Numbered from the stretch's first letter, positions 1 to 8,817 are shown. The stretch: DNA of 64,000 nucleotides from Marinococcus halophilus (GCF_002265875.1 NZ_NPFA01000007.1:137425-201424), one strand, 5' to 3'. The notes: generated by a model not told the origin, from the sequence alone. Numbers and translations: made by a program.

Positions 1-101
1 GTGTCTGCATCATCGTTTTCCGACGCCGCGGCAGTACCAGCAATAAGGCTGCTGGCCCCGAGTAGTACAGCCGCTTTCGTTGAACGCTTCCACTTCTTCA
101 T
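1..101 (-). CDS. Secreted protein, N-terminal fragment (truncated by window edge)
   Basis: Only the first 33 codons are inside the window. They read MKKWKRST followed by a hydrophobic stretch (AAVLLGASSLIAGTAAA) and an acidic start of the mature part (SENDD), which is a classical Sec signal peptide. A strong Shine-Dalgarno (AGGGGGT on the minus strand, about 7 nt upstream) supports this ATG. The mature domain lies outside, so no function can be given. It is divergent from the cad operon. Confidence 0.7.
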   Translation of the reverse strand, partial: MKKWKRSTKAAVLLGASSLIAGTAAASENDDAD

Positions 102-265
102 TCAATGACCCCCTATATGTTTGTAACCGTGGATAACTCCACGCCCCTTACTATAAATAGAATTTATGAAGTGAATGTTAGAGTCATTTAAACATCGTGT
201 AAAGGAAATAATGGAACCGGAGCCAAAAGCTTCATAATTAAATTGAATACAGTTTGCGCTGTCAA

Positions 266-306
266 TTAAACAATTGTTTGACTGTTTGCTTAAATAGGTA
301 TAGGAT
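266..306 (+). promoter_or_regulatory. cad promoter with first CadC-type operator
   Basis: A -35 TTGACT (278-283), a 17-nt spacer and a -10-like TAGGAT (301-306) lie upstream of the ArsR gene. A 12-bp perfect palindrome AAACAATTGTTT (268-279) covers the -35 box. AT-rich palindromes over the promoter are the usual layout of CadC/SmtB operators, so metal-responsive autorepression is inferred. Confidence 0.7.
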
Positions 307-307
307 T

Positions 308-329
308 CAATTAAACAACCATTTAATTG
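308..329. promoter_or_regulatory. Second CadC-type operator palindrome
   Basis: Perfect 8-bp arms CAATTAAA (308-315) and TTTAATTG (322-329) separated by CAACCA, placed just after the -10 and before the RBS of the repressor gene. Together with the first palindrome it suggests two operator sites for the ArsR/CadC repressor. Confidence 0.6.
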
Positions 330-351
330 TTAAATTGAAAGGAAGATCTTA

Positions 352-723
352 ATGGCTAAAACAACGGAACAGTGTGATATATATTGCTACGACCCGGAAA
401 AGGTGTCCCGTGTCCAGACACAGGTCGGGCAGGTGGATGCGCGGAGTGCCTCCCAGTGGTTTAAAGTGCTTGCCGACGAAACCCGTTACAAAGTAGCTTA
501 CGCCCTCAGCGTGGAAGGGGAGCTGTGCGGCTGTGACCTGGCAAATATTTTGGGAACCTCGACCGCCACCGTGTCGCATCATTTACGGATTCTGAAGCAG
601 GCAGGTGCTGTCACCTACCGCCGCGAAGGGAAGCTGGTTTTCTATACTCTTTCCGGCAGCCAGATCTCTCACCTGCTCGGGGGCATGGAACCGGGAAGGG
701 AGGAGACGTCAGTTGGCGTTTAA
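352..723 (+). CDS. cadC: CadC-type ArsR/SmtB metal-sensing repressor
   Basis: The 123-aa protein has the ArsR winged-helix fold with a recognition-helix region TSTATVSHHLRIL. Cys residues at about 8, 12, 59 and 61 (the last two in ELCGCD) match the N-terminal and ELCxCD cysteines that form the Cd/Pb/Bi-sensing site of staphylococcal CadC. It should release its operators when it binds thiophilic metal and so derepress the downstream efflux ATPase. The stop codon overlaps the start of that gene, so the two are translationally coupled. Start ATG has AAAGGAAG upstream. Confidence 0.9.
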   Translation: MAKTTEQCDIYCYDPEKVSRVQTQVGQVDARSASQWFKVLADETRYKVAYALSVEGELCGCDLANILGTSTATVSHHLRILKQAGAVTYRREGKLVFYTLSGSQISHLLGGMEPGREETSVGV

Positions 724-3268
724 AGACGAGACCCTTGAACGAAAAACCACCGAAGAAGAAAAAAAGGAAGGATGCTCCTGCTGCAGCGAAGAAGAATCCA
801 GCCGGCCGTCTGCTTCGCGTTCTTTTTCCATCCAGCTGACGCCGGTCGAAGAAACGTCCTGCTGCAGTTCAAACGAGGAAGCCGAGAAGGACAGCTGCTG
901 CACACCGGCCTCAACGACGGAAGAAGAAGAGGAAACGGAAGCTTTTGATGCCGGTGAAAATGCGTATACCTTCCAGGTAGAGGGGATGGACTGCCCCTCC
1001 TGTGCAGCGACGCTGCAGAAGGGCGTTTCGCGCCTGGCAGGTGTCCAGGAGGCAAAAGTACAGTACACTACCGGCAGTATGCAGGTATCCACGGATGGGA
1101 CCGTGGCTCCGGCAGCGATTCAGCACACTGTGCAGCGGCTCGGGTACAGTACGCAGGTGCCGGCAGCGGATACAGGCGAGACCTATAATATTTACGGCAT
1201 GGACTGCGGCTCCTGCGCGGCCACGGTGAATAAACATTTTGCGCAGCTCGACGGCGTGCGGGATGTGCAGGTGCATTTTACGACAGGAAAAATGGTCATC
1301 GACCACCAGCTTTCCCGGGATACCGTGAAACGTGAGGTCGAGCGGCTTGGGTTTGAAGCGGCTCCTGTCACAGAAGAAGACTCTTCTTCCAGGCAGCCGG
1401 AGGCTTCCCCGCTCCGCGGAATGACGAACACAATTGTTTCCGGGGCGCTTCTGCTCGCCGGTATTGCCAGTTCACTGACGCCGGCTCCGGCGCTCATTTC
1501 GATTCTTTTGTATCTTTCCGTTATTGTGGTCGGAGGCTACAAGCCGGCGAAAAGTGCCTATTATGCTATCAAAAGCCGGTCGCTTGATATGAATGTCCTC
1601 ATGATGGGCGCCGCCATCGGCGCTCCGCTCATCGGAGAATATTTTGAAGGGGCCCTGGTCGTCTGGCTGTTTGCGCTGGGGAATGCGCTGCAGCAGTATT
1701 CCGTCGCGAAAACGCGCAAATCGATCAGCCATCTGATGGATCTGGCCCCGGCGGAAGCCTGGGTGAAAACAGGAGACACGTGGGTCCGGCGTCCGGTAGA
1801 GGAAGTCCGGATAGGACAGACGATGCTGATTAAGCCGGGAGAAAAAATTCCGCTGGACGGCACTATCCGCGCAGGCACCTCCATGATTGACCAGTCCCCG
1901 ATTACCGGGGAGTCGCTTCCGATCGATAAAGCCTCCGGAGATACGGTATACGCCGGTACGCTGAATGACTATGGAAGCCTGGAGGTAGAAGTGACGGCAC
2001 GACCGGAAAATACGACGCTTGCCAGAATCATTCATCTGGTGGAAGAGGCGCAGGAGCAGCAGGCGCCGACCCAGAGCTTTGTGGACCGGTTTGCGGCGAT
2101 TTATACGCCGATCGTGTTTGCTGCTGCTATTGCGGTGATTGTGGTGCCGCCGGCCATTGGTTTTGGAGGCTGGTCCGACTGGGTGTACCGGGGCCTGGCG
2201 CTGCTTGTCGTAGCCTGCCCGTGTGCGCTTGTCATTTCAACGCCTGTCGCCATCGTTTCAGCCATCGGCAATGCGGCTAAGCAGGGCGTGCTGATTAAAG
2301 GCGGGGCCTTTCTTGAAGCCGCCGGTACACTGAATGCTCTGGCCTTTGACAAGACTGGGACGCTCACGGAAGGAAAACCGGTCGTGGAAAAAGTGTATGC
2401 GGCAGATGGCGACGCGGACCGGCTGCTGTCGGTGGCGTCGACCCTGGAGGCGTATTCGAACCATCCCATCGGGCGTGCCATTACAGCGTACGCCGGAGAA
2501 CAGAAAGTGGCCTCCCGGGAAGGAACAAACTTTTATGCAGAGCCCGGGAAAGGGGTGGCCGGTACGATTGAAGGCAAATCGTATGCTGCCGGAAAGCCGG
2601 AGTGGCTGAAAGAGAAGGGCGTCCAGATAGAAAAATACGAAGAAGAAATCCAACAGCTTCAAAATGAAGGCATGACTGTTGTGCTGGTCGGCGACGGGGA
2701 GAGTGTGCTGGGCTATGTAGGCGTAGCCGATAAAATCCGCCCGATGTCCTCGGGAGCAGTACAGTCGCTTCATAAAAACGGTATTCGCGAGTTGACCGTT
2801 CTTACCGGCGACAATGAAGGGACTGCCGCGAAAATTGCGGGCCAGGCAAACATTGATCGGTATATGGCCGGGCTGCTGCCGGAGGATAAGGCAAAAGCCG
2901 TACGCACCCTGCAGCAGGAAGGCCGGCGGGTCGGCATGATCGGAGACGGCATCAATGACGCTCCGGCGCTTGCCACCGCCGATATCGGCATTGCCATGGG
3001 CGGTGCCGGGGCTGACACCTCGATGGAAGCGGCAGACATTGTCCTGATGGCGGACAACCTTGAAAAGCTTCCGTATACGATCCGCCTCAGCCGGAAAGCG
3101 CTGCGCATTATTAAGCAGAATATCTGGTTTGCGGTGCTGATTAAAGTGGCTGCACTGGCGCTGATCGTGCCGGACCTGCTGACGCTTTGGATGGCGGTGC
3201 TGAGCGATACCGGAGCCGCCCTTATCGTGGTGGCGAACAGCCTGAGGTTGTTCCGGCTGCGGGGATAG
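713..3268 (+). CDS. cadA: CadA-type Cd/Zn/Pb P1B-ATPase with Cys-rich N-terminus
   Basis: Heavy-metal translocating P-type ATPase that exports Cd2+, Zn2+ and Pb2+ across the membrane. I chose TTG at 713 (AGGAG 7 nt upstream, overlapping the cadC stop), giving 851 aa. A Cys-rich acidic leader (SCC clusters, EEEE runs) precedes two HMA domains with GMDCPSCAAT (about residue 91) and GMDCGSCAAT (about 162). Later come the membrane CPC motif (VVACPCALV, about 501), the phosphorylation site DKTGTLTEG (about 545), the SNHPIG HP motif, and GDGINDAPAL (about 744). The order is typical for CadA/ZntA. Two HMAs plus the Cys-rich leader are more than the single HMA of many CadA proteins. Confidence 0.93.
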   Translation: MAFKDETLERKTTEEEKKEGCSCCSEEESSRPSASRSFSIQLTPVEETSCCSSNEEAEKDSCCTPASTTEEEEETEAFDAGENAYTFQVEGMDCPSCAATLQKGVSRLAGVQEAKVQYTTGSMQVSTDGTVAPAAIQHTVQRLGYSTQVPAADTGETYNIYGMDCGSCAATVNKHFAQLDGVRDVQVHFTTGKMVIDHQLSRDTVKREVERLGFEAAPVTEEDSSSRQPEASPLRGMTNTIVSGALLLAGIASSLTPAPALISILLYLSVIVVGGYKPAKSAYYAIKSRSLDMNVLMMGAAIGAPLIGEYFEGALVVWLFALGNALQQYSVAKTRKSISHLMDLAPAEAWVKTGDTWVRRPVEEVRIGQTMLIKPGEKIPLDGTIRAGTSMIDQSPITGESLPIDKASGDTVYAGTLNDYGSLEVEVTARPENTTLARIIHLVEEAQEQQAPTQSFVDRFAAIYTPIVFAAAIAVIVVPPAIGFGGWSDWVYRGLALLVVACPCALVISTPVAIVSAIGNAAKQGVLIKGGAFLEAAGTLNALAFDKTGTLTEGKPVVEKVYAADGDADRLLSVASTLEAYSNHPIGRAITAYAGEQKVASREGTNFYAEPGKGVAGTIEGKSYAAGKPEWLKEKGVQIEKYEEEIQQLQNEGMTVVLVGDGESVLGYVGVADKIRPMSSGAVQSLHKNGIRELTVLTGDNEGTAAKIAGQANIDRYMAGLLPEDKAKAVRTLQQEGRRVGMIGDGINDAPALATADIGIAMGGAGADTSMEAADIVLMADNLEKLPYTIRLSRKALRIIKQNIWFAVLIKVAALALIVPDLLTLWMAVLSDTGAALIVVANSLRLFRLRG

Positions 3269-3287
3269 CTCGCCGCGATATAAATGT

Positions 3288-3319
3288 AAAAGCCAGACGG
3301 GCGACCCGTCTGGCTTTTT
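3288..3319. terminator. Bidirectional rho-independent terminator
   Basis: Perfect 14-bp arms AAAAGCCAGACGGG and CCCGTCTGGCTTTT around CGA, with an A-run on one side and a T-run on the other. It lies between the convergent cadA and znuA genes and can serve both. Confidence 0.9.
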
Positions 3320-3324
3320 GCTGT

Positions 3325-4371
3325 TTAGTTATTCAGTGCCTGGTCGAGGCTTTCAATATTATCTTTCATTAAAGAAACATAGGTGGCATCATTTTCAATA
3401 TCTTCTTCCATGACGCTGGACAGGTTATGCAGGTAGGCGACATCCGCGCCGATTTCCTCCTGTACCGTTTCTGCTGTTTGAGAAGGAATATTCTGTTCCA
3501 AAAGGATGGTATTAATGTTATTTTCTTCTGCTGTAGCAACAATCTCGTTGATTTCCTTTACGGAAGGCTCGTCTTGGGCATTGATGCCGCTGACAGGAAT
3601 TTGTTCGAAGCCGTACCGCTCTTCCCAATAGCCATAAGCCGCATGGGAGACGATAAACTGATTGCTGTCACTATTGTCAGCTACGTCCTGGAATCCCTGG
3701 TCAACGTCTTCAAGATCGGACGCCAGGGCCTGGTAGTTTTCTTCAAACGTTTCTTCCTGCTCCGGCATTTGTTCCACTAATTCGTTCTTGATGCTCTCAG
3801 CAGCCTGCTGGGCACGGACTGGGTCCAGCCATACGTGAGGGTCTACGCCGCCGTGGCTGTGCGAGTGGCCTTCTTCACCATGGTTGTGGCCTTCCTCGCC
3901 GTGGCTGTGTCCTTCTTCACCGTGGCTATGGTCATCTCCGCCGTGGCTGTGCGAATGTCCTTCAGAGACTTCCAGCATATCCATGTTATTGGTCACTTCG
4001 AGCACGGAAACGTCCTGGCCTTCGACCGTGCTCTTCGCTTCTTCCGCAAATCCTTCCATGCCGCTTCCGGTCATAACAAACAGGTCGCCCTCGGCTATGT
4101 TAGTCAGCGTCTGGGGAGTAGGGTCAAAGGAATGGGCATTGGAGCCGGGTGGAACGACGTTTTCAACATTCACATAGTCGCCGCCGATTTGTCTGGCAAA
4201 GTCCTCCCAGGCAAACAGGGTGGTGTAAACGTCCAGCTTTTCGTTTTGCGCCTGCTGGTCTTCGTTATTATCCCCGGAAGCGTTTTGCTGGTTTTCGTTT
4301 CCCGTGCTGCAGGCCTGAAGCAGGACAGCGCCGGCAAGTATAGAAGCACCTAGTGCAGTTTGTTTTTTCAT
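3325..4371 (-). CDS. znuA: Zinc ABC transporter substrate-binding lipoprotein (ZnuA/AdcA type)
   Basis: Captures Zn2+ at the cell surface for an ABC importer. The 348-aa protein starts with a lipoprotein signal (lipobox LLQAC). The cluster A-I solute-binding fold is shown by NAHSFDPTPQTL, the acidic His loop (repeated HSHGEEGH units, residues about 135-175), VDPHVWLDP, SHAAYGYW and LLEQNIPSQTAETV. The His-rich loop is the zinc-trapping feature of this family. No permease or ATPase (znuBC) is present in the window, so its partners are elsewhere. It lies 45 nt downstream of zinT on the same strand and probably shares the Zur-controlled transcript. Confidence 0.9.
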   Translation of the reverse strand: MKKQTALGASILAGAVLLQACSTGNENQQNASGDNNEDQQAQNEKLDVYTTLFAWEDFARQIGGDYVNVENVVPPGSNAHSFDPTPQTLTNIAEGDLFVMTGSGMEGFAEEAKSTVEGQDVSVLEVTNNMDMLEVSEGHSHSHGGDDHSHGEEGHSHGEEGHNHGEEGHSHSHGGVDPHVWLDPVRAQQAAESIKNELVEQMPEQEETFEENYQALASDLEDVDQGFQDVADNSDSNQFIVSHAAYGYWEERYGFEQIPVSGINAQDEPSVKEINEIVATAEENNINTILLEQNIPSQTAETVQEEIGADVAYLHNLSSVMEEDIENDATYVSLMKDNIESLDQALNN

Positions 4372-4416
4372 TTATACTCGATCCTTTCTGTAAACAGCTT
4401 GCTGATTGAGAGATAA

Positions 4417-5247
4417 TTAGTGGGCGATCATTTCATGAGTAATTTCTTCGCCATTCATATCTGACGGGTAGTAGGTCGGCCAGTTTTCGACTTCCTCCAG
4501 CAACTCACCGTTATCGTCCCCCCAATAAAGGTGGTAATGCCCGGCGTCGGTCGGAGCAATGCTGTGATCGCTGAACTGGATGTATTCAGGCATTCCTTCG
4601 TCGCCTTCTTCTAATTCGAAGACAAATCGAACGCCGCGGTTGCCGGCTTCGTATTCCAGAATCTCATGGCCGCCGGAAGCGTATCGCCCGGTCATTTCTT
4701 CTCCGTCCTTCATGAAGGAAACGGTGCCATCCTCTTCAATAGTAATTTCATCCACGTCGGTCTGGTAGCCTTCCTCGTAATATTCTTTGTATTCTTCCTG
4801 CGTCATTTCACCATCTTCTTCCGCTTTGTGGGCGAATACTTCATCGAGCGTGCCGTCTTCCAAATAAGGATAAACAGACTGCCATTCGCCGGCCCAGTCG
4901 GAAAGAGGGCGGTCTTCTACTTCATCATTGTAGAAAAAGCCGTTGTAAATGCGCTGGGATTCGGCGTCCTGGGAGTGGCTGTGGTCATGACTGTGATCAT
5001 GGCTTTCTTCGTCATGGCTATGGTCATGGCTTTCTTCTTCATTACCATTGCTGCTTTCGTTCTGATCGTTACTTTCTTCCTGCTCATTGCTTTGGTTTTC
5101 TTCTCCGGAGCTTTCCTGGCTCTGTTCCTGTGATTCTGAAGAGTCACCGCTCCCCGAGCTTTCCTCCGTGGAATTGCCGCAGCCGGTGATAAGCATCGCG
5201 CTGACGGTCAGGGCACTTAACCCTTTTACTGGAAATTTCTTCATCAT
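4417..5247 (-). CDS. zinT: ZinT-family periplasmic/surface zinc-binding lipoprotein
   Basis: An accessory zinc-binding protein that passes Zn2+ to the ABC importer. The signal peptide ends in a lipobox (LITGC). It is followed by a long acidic linker with a His cluster (DHSHDEESHDHSHDHSHS), then the ZinT domain: YNGFFYNDEVEDRPLSDWAG, WQSVYPYLEDG and the conserved His-bearing DAGHYHLYWG segment. In streptococcal AdcA this domain is fused to the ZnuA part; here they are neighbouring genes. I take the ATG at 5247 (or 5244), as the AAGGAG site is too close to the upstream GTG at 5253. A Zur box lies just upstream. Confidence 0.88.
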   Translation of the reverse strand: MMKKFPVKGLSALTVSAMLITGCGNSTEESSGSGDSSESQEQSQESSGEENQSNEQEESNDQNESSNGNEEESHDHSHDEESHDHSHDHSHSQDAESQRIYNGFFYNDEVEDRPLSDWAGEWQSVYPYLEDGTLDEVFAHKAEEDGEMTQEEYKEYYEEGYQTDVDEITIEEDGTVSFMKDGEEMTGRYASGGHEILEYEAGNRGVRFVFELEEGDEGMPEYIQFSDHSIAPTDAGHYHLYWGDDNGELLEEVENWPTYYPSDMNGEEITHEMIAH

Positions 5248-5263
5248 TACCACTCCTTGTAGT

Positions 5264-5285
5264 TAATCGTATTCATTACGATTTA
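5264..5285. promoter_or_regulatory. Zur box upstream of zinT-znuA
   Basis: Core ATCGTATTCATTACGAT (5266-5282) matches the Bacillus Zur consensus TCGTAAT-N-ATTACGA with 3 mismatched positions in the dyad. It sits between the zinT RBS and an AT-rich promoter region, which predicts zinc-dependent repression. Confidence 0.8.
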
Positions 5286-5321
5286 ATAAATAAAAATATA
5301 ATAGCTTACTAGATGCATGTA

Positions 5322-6494
5322 CTACGTGCAGGCATGCTGGGCTTCCTGTTGAATGCATGCAGCCGCGGTGCGGGCTCCGGCAATATTTCGGGCGGTGGGC
5401 CCGATCGCTAAATCGGCCAGCGGTCCGCTGACATACAATCCCCTGGCCCAAACAGGGGAATACGGGGCAAGTGCCGGGTAGCCGCAGGGGGCAAGCGGCA
5501 GCTGGCACGAGTTGATTAGCCGGAAGAGAAGAGGATTCTGGGCTGGGTGGTACTGGTCGCCGGTGGCACAAAGAATGGCCCGGGCCTCCCATGTCGCAGC
5601 GCTTCCGTGCAGAAGCCAGTGAGACTGGCGAGAAGTGACCCGGCGGATAGGATCCTGCCTGACTTCAAGGCGACCAAGGCCCTGCTGTCGCTGCACCTGG
5701 CGGTAAAGATTTTTCGTAATCGATCCGGACCGGCGGGCGCGGGTGATGGCGTGCCGGCGTTCGGAAAATGTCGAAGTGTTTCTGCAAACCTGTCGATATT
5801 TGCCGCCCATCCACTCAGGAGCAGCATCATATTCCCACACGCGAAGCGGGTGGCGGAGGGCGAGGGTAACTTGGCCCGGAAAGCGGCGGCTGAGATCCAG
5901 AGCCTTCTGAACACCGCTCATGCCGCCGCCAATGACAGTGGCTGGCGGACGAACAGGTTCCGGTTCCTGCTTTTGATGAATATGACAGGCGCCACCCTGA
6001 TCTGCAGCTGGGAGCCATGAAGGAAGAGAGCAATGCTCCTTAGTGCCCGTAGCGAGGACGACACGCTTCGTAAACAACGTTCCCCGCTCCGTGTCCACCA
6101 TCCAATAAGCACCGCAGCGGTCGATGTTAAAAGCGTGAGCCTGTTCGAAACAGGACGTAAGGTCCATTTCTTCGATTACCTTAGCGCAATGATGGCGGAA
6201 CAGGGAGACCGAGGGTTTCTTGCTGGAACCGGAAAAATGACTTGAATAGTAATGATTACGTTTTGCGAAGCTGAATAAATCCCGCACACGAGGGTGAAGG
6301 TGATGGACGCCAGGGGAACGCAAGTATTTCATGCCTACCCGTTCGGTCATCGTATTCCAGGCTGACAACGGCCCGGGGCCCGAATCAATCAGAAGCAGTC
6401 GTTTGTCCCGTGTTAACGAAGGATCGGCGTATGCCAGGTGGGCGGCCGTCGTGCATCCGTGGATGCCGGCACCGATAATGATCCAGTCAAGCAT
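5322..6494 (-). CDS. Zur-regulon FAD/NAD(P)-binding flavoprotein
   Basis: A two-dinucleotide-fold flavoprotein of about 390 aa. The N-terminal motif WIIIGAGIHG binds FAD, and a second Rossmann motif VIGGGMSG (about residue 190) suits NAD(P)H. This resembles lysine/ornithine N-monooxygenase-like and related FAD proteins. The start is ambiguous. ATG 6506 touches its GGAG, while ATG 6494 (MLDWIIIG) fits the usual family start. Either way it overlaps the end of the COG0523 GTPase gene, so they are co-translated under the Zur box at 7741. The substrate is unknown; a role in zinc-starvation physiology is inferred only from that coupling. Confidence 0.75.
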   Translation of the reverse strand: MLDWIIIGAGIHGCTTAAHLAYADPSLTRDKRLLLIDSGPGPLSAWNTMTERVGMKYLRSPGVHHLHPRVRDLFSFAKRNHYYSSHFSGSSKKPSVSLFRHHCAKVIEEMDLTSCFEQAHAFNIDRCGAYWMVDTERGTLFTKRVVLATGTKEHCSLPSWLPAADQGGACHIHQKQEPEPVRPPATVIGGGMSGVQKALDLSRRFPGQVTLALRHPLRVWEYDAAPEWMGGKYRQVCRNTSTFSERRHAITRARRSGSITKNLYRQVQRQQGLGRLEVRQDPIRRVTSRQSHWLLHGSAATWEARAILCATGDQYHPAQNPLLFRLINSCQLPLAPCGYPALAPYSPVWARGLYVSGPLADLAIGPTARNIAGARTAAACIQQEAQHACT

Positions 6495-7713
6495 GCGGAT
6501 GTTCATCTCCGGAATTTACATGATGATGCGGCGAAACGAGCCAGGGGAAAGGGTCGTGAAAGTCGCTTTCGCCCGACTGCTGTTCCTCCTCGGTCAACAG
6601 GCACGCCGTCAGTTCCCGGATCACCTGCTGCTGGTCCAGATGCTGGCCGATAATCACCAGCTCGGTGCACTTGTCGCCGGTTACCGGGTCCCAGCTGGCC
6701 TTCAATTCCGGCTGCTCCTCGAGCGTACGCTGCTGTTGACCGTCAGGGAGGGAGGCGACCCAGTACGACACCGGCTCAAGCTGAATCGACATGCCAGCCT
6801 GGGAAAGTAACAGCGCCGTATCATTTCGGGTGATGCACCAGATGATGCCCTTCGCCCGGATTACCTGCCTGGGGAAGGCCTCGAGGTACTCAAGAAGTCG
6901 CTCAGAATGAAATGGTATCCGGCTTCGAAAAACGAACGAAGAGATATGATATTCCTCCGTTTCCGGCTCATGTTCCTGCTCGAGCTCCTGCAGCCAGCCG
7001 GGCGCCTGCAGAGCTTCGTCAAACGAAAATTTCCCGGTGCCGAGCACGCTGGAAGGGGCCACACGGCCAAAAGCCGTTTCAATGATTTCGGCGTTTGGCT
7101 GAAGAGCTCTCAGCATGCTTGTTAAACGATGCACCTGCTCCGGCTCCAAAAGGTCCGTTTTGTTTACTACCAATACATCACAAAACTCAATCTGCTCAAT
7201 CAAGAGATCGGCAATTTCCCGCTCGTCGTCATCTGCCGCGCCCTGGCTGCGCTCCAAGAGCGTTTCGCCTGATGTGTAATCCGACCAGAAGCGTGCGGCG
7301 TCTACCATGGTGACCATAGTGTCCAGGCGGCAGCTTCCGCTGAGGTCGATCCCTGACTCCTCATCCTCGTATGTAAACGTCTGGGCGACCGGGATGGGCT
7401 CGCTGATGCCGGTGGATTCGATTAAAATGTAATCCACGCCGCCCTGCCCAGCGATCCGCTGAACTTCCTGAAGCAGGTCGTCCCGCAGCGTGCAGCAGAT
7501 GCAGCCGTTGGACATTTCCACCAGATTTTCCTCCGTGCGAGAAAGCATACTGCCCCGCTCAATCAGGCCGGCATCGATATTGATTTCACTCATATCGTTG
7601 ACAATGACGGCTACTATCCACTCCGTCTGCTCGTGCAGCAGATGGTTCAGCAGGGTCGTTTTTCCGGAACCTAAATAGCCGCTTAGCACCGTTACCGGTA
7701 TCGGTGAAGACAT
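6487..7713 (-). CDS. zagA: COG0523 (CobW/ZagA) GTPase, putative zinc metallochaperone
   Basis: G3E-family GTPase like B. subtilis ZagA (YciC), which supports zinc-dependent enzymes during zinc limitation. Visible motifs are the Walker A GYLGSGKT, the metal site CICCTLRDDL (CxCC), ESTGISEP and the guanine-specificity motif NKTD. The C-terminal CobW domain ends with a His-rich tail (HHHVNSGDEHPH). I take the ATG at 7713 (MSSPIPVTVL), preceded by GAGGAGG, rather than the upstream ATG at 7740. A perfect Zur box lies immediately upstream, as expected for zagA. Length of about 408 aa matches the family. Confidence 0.9.
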   Translation of the reverse strand: MSSPIPVTVLSGYLGSGKTTLLNHLLHEQTEWIVAVIVNDMSEINIDAGLIERGSMLSRTEENLVEMSNGCICCTLRDDLLQEVQRIAGQGGVDYILIESTGISEPIPVAQTFTYEDEESGIDLSGSCRLDTMVTMVDAARFWSDYTSGETLLERSQGAADDDEREIADLLIEQIEFCDVLVVNKTDLLEPEQVHRLTSMLRALQPNAEIIETAFGRVAPSSVLGTGKFSFDEALQAPGWLQELEQEHEPETEEYHISSFVFRSRIPFHSERLLEYLEAFPRQVIRAKGIIWCITRNDTALLLSQAGMSIQLEPVSYWVASLPDGQQQRTLEEQPELKASWDPVTGDKCTELVIIGQHLDQQQVIRELTACLLTEEEQQSGESDFHDPFPWLVSPHHHVNSGDEHPHA

Positions 7714-7740
7714 ACTGGACTCCTCCTCATACATAAACAT

Positions 7741-7761
7741 AAATCGTAATTGTTACGATTT
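7741..7761. promoter_or_regulatory. Perfect Zur box upstream of zagA-flavoprotein operon
   Basis: Arms AAATCGTAA and TTACGATTT are exact inverted copies around TTG, equal to the Bacillus Zur consensus. A TATAC-like -10 element lies next to it on the minus strand. Confidence 0.92.
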
Positions 7762-7841
7762 GTATACTTTTATTACTTTATAAAATATTTTTATGTCTGT
7801 CAACGCCTGTCTGTAATTTTTAAATGAAGCTTATTTCCATG

Positions 7842-7871
7842 AAAAACAAAAAATCCCCTCGGAAAGGGGAT
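7842..7871 (-). terminator. Terminator after the Usp operon
   Basis: Stem ATCCCCT / AGGGGAT around CGGA, followed on the minus strand by a T-rich tract (TTTTTTGTTTTTC). It closes the minus-strand Usp operon. Confidence 0.8.
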
Positions 7872-7911
7872 CGGCTTAAAAAAATTAAAGTAGGAACCTA
7901 GGGAGGAGGGC

Positions 7912-8817
7912 TCACGGTCCTGGACGGTAATTATTTCGCACGATGAGCACGTCACAGGAAGCGCGGCGGACGGTATTTTCAGAAACGCTGCCGAGCAAAA
8001 ACCGCTCGGTCCGACCCATGCCGGAGGCCCCGGCAACAATCAGATCCGCCTGATATTTGCCGGCTGCTACTTCGGGGATCATCGATTTCGGCGTCCCGTA
8101 TTCCACCGAGTAGTGCACGGAGGTAAGATCATAGTTTTCCAGTTTGTTTAATGCGCGGTATTCCTGGAGTAATTCGCCGGCTCGCTCCTGGTACACGCTG
8201 ATGATGTCTTCTGTATAGGGTTCAAGCGATGATAATGACTGGGTGTTCAGCACATAAACGACCTGCGTGCGGCTCTGGAGCCTGGCTGCCATGCTCATTC
8301 CGGCATGAAAGGCACTTTTTGAGGCGTCCGAGCCGTCGACGGCAATTAACAGCGAGCGGTAAACGGCTGTGGTGTCACTGTTTTTAACAATCCAGACGTC
8401 GCAGGAAGCGCGGCGGACAATGCCAGCAGACACACTCCCGAAGCGCTTTTTCCCGGAGGTGCCGGCCCCGGAGCCGCCGGCAATGATCAGATCGGGCTGA
8501 AACGATGCTGCAATGTCTCCGGCAATAACGGTTTTGGGGAGACCCTCTTTAATGAAAATGCGGACATGGTGGATGCCGGCGCTTTCGGCTGTTTCTCTTC
8601 CCTGGGTGATGATCGCGCTTCCCTGCTTGTTTAGGGCGTGAAGCATTAAATCCGGGTACTGTTTCCTGAGTTCTTTGATGCTGTGGTAATCAACAATATG
8701 GCAAAGGGCGAGCGTGCTGCCGTGGGCAAGAGCCGTCTCAATGCCTTTAGCCAGGGCGGCTTTTGATTCTTGTGAACCATCGAGGGCGACGAGTATCCGG
8801 CGGTAGGGAAGAGGCAT
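7912..8817 (-). CDS. Tandem UspA universal stress protein
   Basis: A cytosolic stress protein with two Usp domains in one 301-aa chain. Domain 1 begins RRILVALDGSQES and ends with the ATP-binding type motif GGSGAGTSGKKRFGSVS. Domain 2 begins RSLLIAVDGSDAS and ends GASGMGRTERFLLGSVS. Both keep the G-2x-G-9x-G(S) pattern of nucleotide-binding Usps. The start codon overlaps the stop of the upstream small membrane protein gene (TAATG), so translation is coupled. It closely resembles the tandem Usp at 26471. Confidence 0.92.
   Translation of the reverse strand: MPLPYRRILVALDGSQESKAALAKGIETALAHGSTLALCHIVDYHSIKELRKQYPDLMLHALNKQGSAIITQGRETAESAGIHHVRIFIKEGLPKTVIAGDIAASFQPDLIIAGGSGAGTSGKKRFGSVSAGIVRRASCDVWIVKNSDTTAVYRSLLIAVDGSDASKSAFHAGMSMAARLQSRTQVVYVLNTQSLSSLEPYTEDIISVYQERAGELLQEYRALNKLENYDLTSVHYSVEYGTPKSMIPEVAAGKYQADLIVAGASGMGRTERFLLGSVSENTVRRASCDVLIVRNNYRPGP

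Noticed and set aside
3835..4177. CRISPR-like short repeats opposite the znuA His loop
   Set aside because: They are tandem HSHGEEG-type codon repeats in the His-rich loop, not spaced direct repeats with unique spacers.
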